Shown one piece after another: positions 61,880-64,000 of a stretch of 64,000 bases of DNA (position 1 is the first letter of the stretch; every line of letters starts with the position of its first letter). Both the position numbers and the translations under genes were made by a program. This stretch comes from Pratylenchus scribneri (lineage: Eukaryota > Nematoda > Chromadorea > Rhabditida > Pratylenchidae): the NCBI GenBank assembly GCA_030063045.1, contig JAQSEB010000168.1, positions 62,001-126,000 of the forward strand, in the 5' to 3' direction. The notes under the pieces were generated by a model that had not been told where the DNA came from, searched no databases, and saw only the letters and a program-made list of their open reading frames with translations.

Positions 61880-63326
61880 CTTATTACAAATTAATTGAAT
61901 AGTTTAAAATTTTCAGAATGTAAATCTTTCTTCTATATTCCGCGGTTTGCCCAATCATTTGCTTTCCTCTTTTTGTTGTTGTTCTCATTTTTGCTTTCTC
62001 ATCGCGCGCGCGCAATTTCTTCCTTTCCCAATTTTTGGTGTTGGCCATCGATTCATTGCGCAAGTCTTCCTCCCTTTTTTTGGCGGTATTATTTTACCTT
62101 GGGATATTTGAGGCCGCTCGCTTTGAATTGGCCAATTGCTGGCAAATAAGGTGCCCTACCTAGCAAGGATGAGAAGCAATGTGGCCAAAATGGAAGAACG
62201 CGAGCGTTAAATGTGGATCCGCGCGCCTTTCCATCTCATCGCTTCTCAAAACTAAAGGCCATATTAATCGGGGGAATTGCCCGCGCGCTTTCCCTCCTTC
62301 TGCCGCTTCGCCTCCAATCGGCAAATTGACTGGCCTAGGCCGCGAGAAAATGGAGATGAGTTCGATTGATTTTTTTGGCCAGCTTATTGGACTTCCTTTT
62401 TTGGCTAGTTTTCCCCCTTTTTGTTGTTTGGTTACGTTTCGAATTGTCCGGTATCAACTGAGCAGGAATGTACGGTTTTGCGGTTATGTAACTGTAACTC
62501 AGTATTTTGTTAAGAGCATTAATTACCAAAATCCTAGCATTCCTTTATTCATCCCTCCTTTCTCTGTCGCAACGCCTTCCTCAATTAAAGGCCATATTGA
62601 TTGAGACCATATTCACGAGAATCTAATTGGAAGGAATATCCATTTATCCAAACGAGTTATCCGATATCCTCAGGGGATGAGAACAAATTGCTGGATAGTA
62701 GGACGGTTTCCGGGTCGAGTTACCTCTGTAATAGGGGTAAAAGTCCAATCACCACATTCCAGTCGGTATCGGGATCAGCAGGCGATCTTTCTAAATGAAT
62801 GAAAAGCCAATCAACAACTTCCTCGGGGTCGAACGACCTTTGTAGAAGGGGCAAAAGGCCAATCATCACCAGCTACCGCGCGCTCGCGCGCGCAATTGCC
62901 TCCTCCTTAATAATTGGGAATTTCCCTTTTTCATTAAAATCCATTCACTTCCGATTTTTCCATACATTTTCATTCCATTTAATTTCCCTCTCCCTCAAAT
63001 TCCCCTCCCTTCGGTTCCCTTTCCCCTTTAGAAGAGACAAAAGCCGTTGATCGGCTCAAAATGGAAGAAACGGCACATCCGGGTCACTCAACCTTTCTAG
63101 GAGGGGTAAAAGGCCAATTATCAGCTTCCGCGTCCGCGCGCGTATTTCCCTCCACCTCCGTATTTGGGATTTACCTTTTCTGGTCCACTTCCGTTCCTTT
63201 CCCTTCATTCTCTCTTCTTCCAAATTCCCCGTCTATTCTTTTCTTCAATTTCCCTCCTTCTAATTCCCGACTTTTCTACTTTCTAGAAGTGTTTTTTAAA
63301 AACCGTTGATGATTTTGGACCGGGGG
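61880..63326. repeat. Tandem repeats with alternating CG tracts, P-type 5' flank
   Basis: Begins with the rest of the P3 3' flank (TATTCCGCGGTTTGCC). Several units follow, carrying GGTCGA(G/A)(C/T)GACCTTT-like phrases, GGGGTAAAAGGCCAATCATC and GCGCGCGCG runs (62004, 62880, 63135). Short frames of 60-140 codons differ between units and are not supported as genes. Confidence 0.6.
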
Positions 63327-63792
63327 CAGGGCTGCCAGAATACCCACCCACGGGGGGCATTTGCCCCCTTTTTAGGATTTTGCCCCCTTTTTTGCCCCCC
63401 GTGCCGAGTTGCCCCCCAAATGCCCCCTTTTGATTTTTTTGTTAAAATTTTCCCCAAATAGGTCATTTTTCCTCAAAATTTTTCGCTGCGCGGCAATTTT
63501 TTGGTCAAATTTTTCGCTGCGCGGCAATTTTTTGGTCTAATTTTTCGCTGCGCGGCAATTTTTTGGTCAAATTTTTCGCTGCGCGGCAATTTTTTGGTCA
63601 AATTTTTCGCTGCGCGGCAATTTTTTGGTCTAATTTTTCGCTGCGCGGCCATTTTTGGCAAAAATTTTCGCATTTTAGGCACTTTTTAAAATTGCCCCCC
63701 AAAATGCCCCCTTTTTAGCGAAAATGCCCCCCAAATGCCCCCTTTTTTATACCAAAATGCCCCCCAAAGTGAAAAACCATCTGGCAGCCCTG
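63327..63792. mobile_element. hAT-like element, CAGGGCTGCCAGA family, seven-unit TCGCTGCGCGGC array
   Basis: Second member of the family at 14389-14758. Ends CAGGGCTGCCAGA and TCTGGCAGCCCTG, 8-bp duplication ACCGGGGG (63319-63326 and 63793-63800). The centre has about six to seven units of 32 bp containing TTTTTCGCTGCGCGGCAATT, against three in the other member. Confidence 0.93.
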
Positions 63793-63800
63793 ACCGGGGG

Positions 63801-64000
63801 TCCTTTCTTTGTAAGAAATTTAAAACCCGTGAATGGGATAAAAATGGAGGTAACATCACTTTCCGGGGGTCGAGCGATCTTTCTAGGAGAGGTAAAAGGC
63901 CAATCATCAGCTTCAGTGCGCGCGCATTTCCCTCCTCCTCCATATTTGAGAATATCCCTTTTTATTCCACCTATTATCCCCCAATTTCTCTCCCACTTCA
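63801..64000. repeat. Further CG-rich repeat unit to the window edge
   Basis: GGGGTCGAGCGATCTTTCTAG and AAAAGGCCAATCATCAGCTTC with GTGCGCGCGC continue the 61880-63326 repeat. Nothing else visible before the end. Confidence 0.55.

Noticed and set aside
62179..62604. 141-codon plus-strand frame
   Set aside because: Lies in the CG-rich repeat region; composition and lack of splice context or homology argue against a gene.
63473..63689. Frames with repeated AAQRKIRPKNCR or FAARQFFGLIFRC peptide
   Set aside because: Come from the 32-bp TCGCTGCGCGGC units of a hAT-like element, open on both strands by chance.

Overview
This window is nuclear DNA from a nematode. The genes are split into many small exons with short AT-rich introns (down to 38-45 nt). 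Splice sites are mostly GT-AG with a few clear GC-AG donors, polypyrimidine/TTTTCAG acceptors sit just upstream of several start codons (as at trans-spliced genes), and the proteins match nematode and metazoan families. The base composition is AT-rich and the DNA is full of small DNA transposons and minisatellites. The secreted-protein cluster would suit a parasitic (perhaps tylenchid) nematode, but the sequence does not fix the species.

Left part (1-25.4 kb): a partial MATH-domain gene on the minus strand at the left edge, then five conserved housekeeping genes all on the plus strand. These are a short homologue of the large subunit of chromatin assembly factor 1 (CAF-1 p150/CHAF1A, 4504-8475), a diverged mitochondrial ADP/ATP carrier (9412-14004), the histone-binding WD40 protein RBBP4/LIN-53 (15069-21702, the p48 subunit of CAF-1), a small single-pass membrane protein (22164-22967) and an acyl-CoA-binding protein (24063-25391). 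Two subunits of the same histone chaperone therefore lie about 6.6 kb apart. Introns hold many non-autonomous transposons, several with perfect 8-bp target duplications.

Middle part (25.8-55.3 kb): a 1.8-kb satellite of a 46-bp unit, a small doubtful minus-strand gene, then a lineage-specific cluster of secreted proteins. Three tandem paralogues (P1 28804-31847, P2 33645-37869, P3 51319-55293, plus strand) share a signal peptide, a charged low-complexity region and a helical C-terminal half; I do not recognise the family. Between P2 and P3 lie two tandem, fully phased secreted S1 serine-protease genes on the minus strand (A 38393-45326, B 45872-49818). They have a long N-terminal region I do not recognise, an unusual activation site and an unusual specificity pocket. 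Flanking repeats show that the locus grew by segmental duplication.

Right part (55.3-64 kb): an almost intact-ended LTR retrotransposon (55997-61879; two 354-bp LTRs with two differences, 5-bp target duplication, primer-binding site, polypurine tract) whose interior lacks a recognisable polymerase. It interrupts the P3 3' flank, and an uninterrupted paralogue of the site exists at about 50.5 kb. After it come repeats like those found 5' of P2 and P3, so another copy of the secreted gene may begin just beyond the window.

Across the window three repeat themes recur: a palindromic intron-dwelling element whose centre seeds arrays of the 46-bp unit; several hAT-like families with different ends that share one internal module built on TCGCTGCGCGGC; and intronic minisatellites (24-bp and 26-bp units) in the secreted-protein genes.
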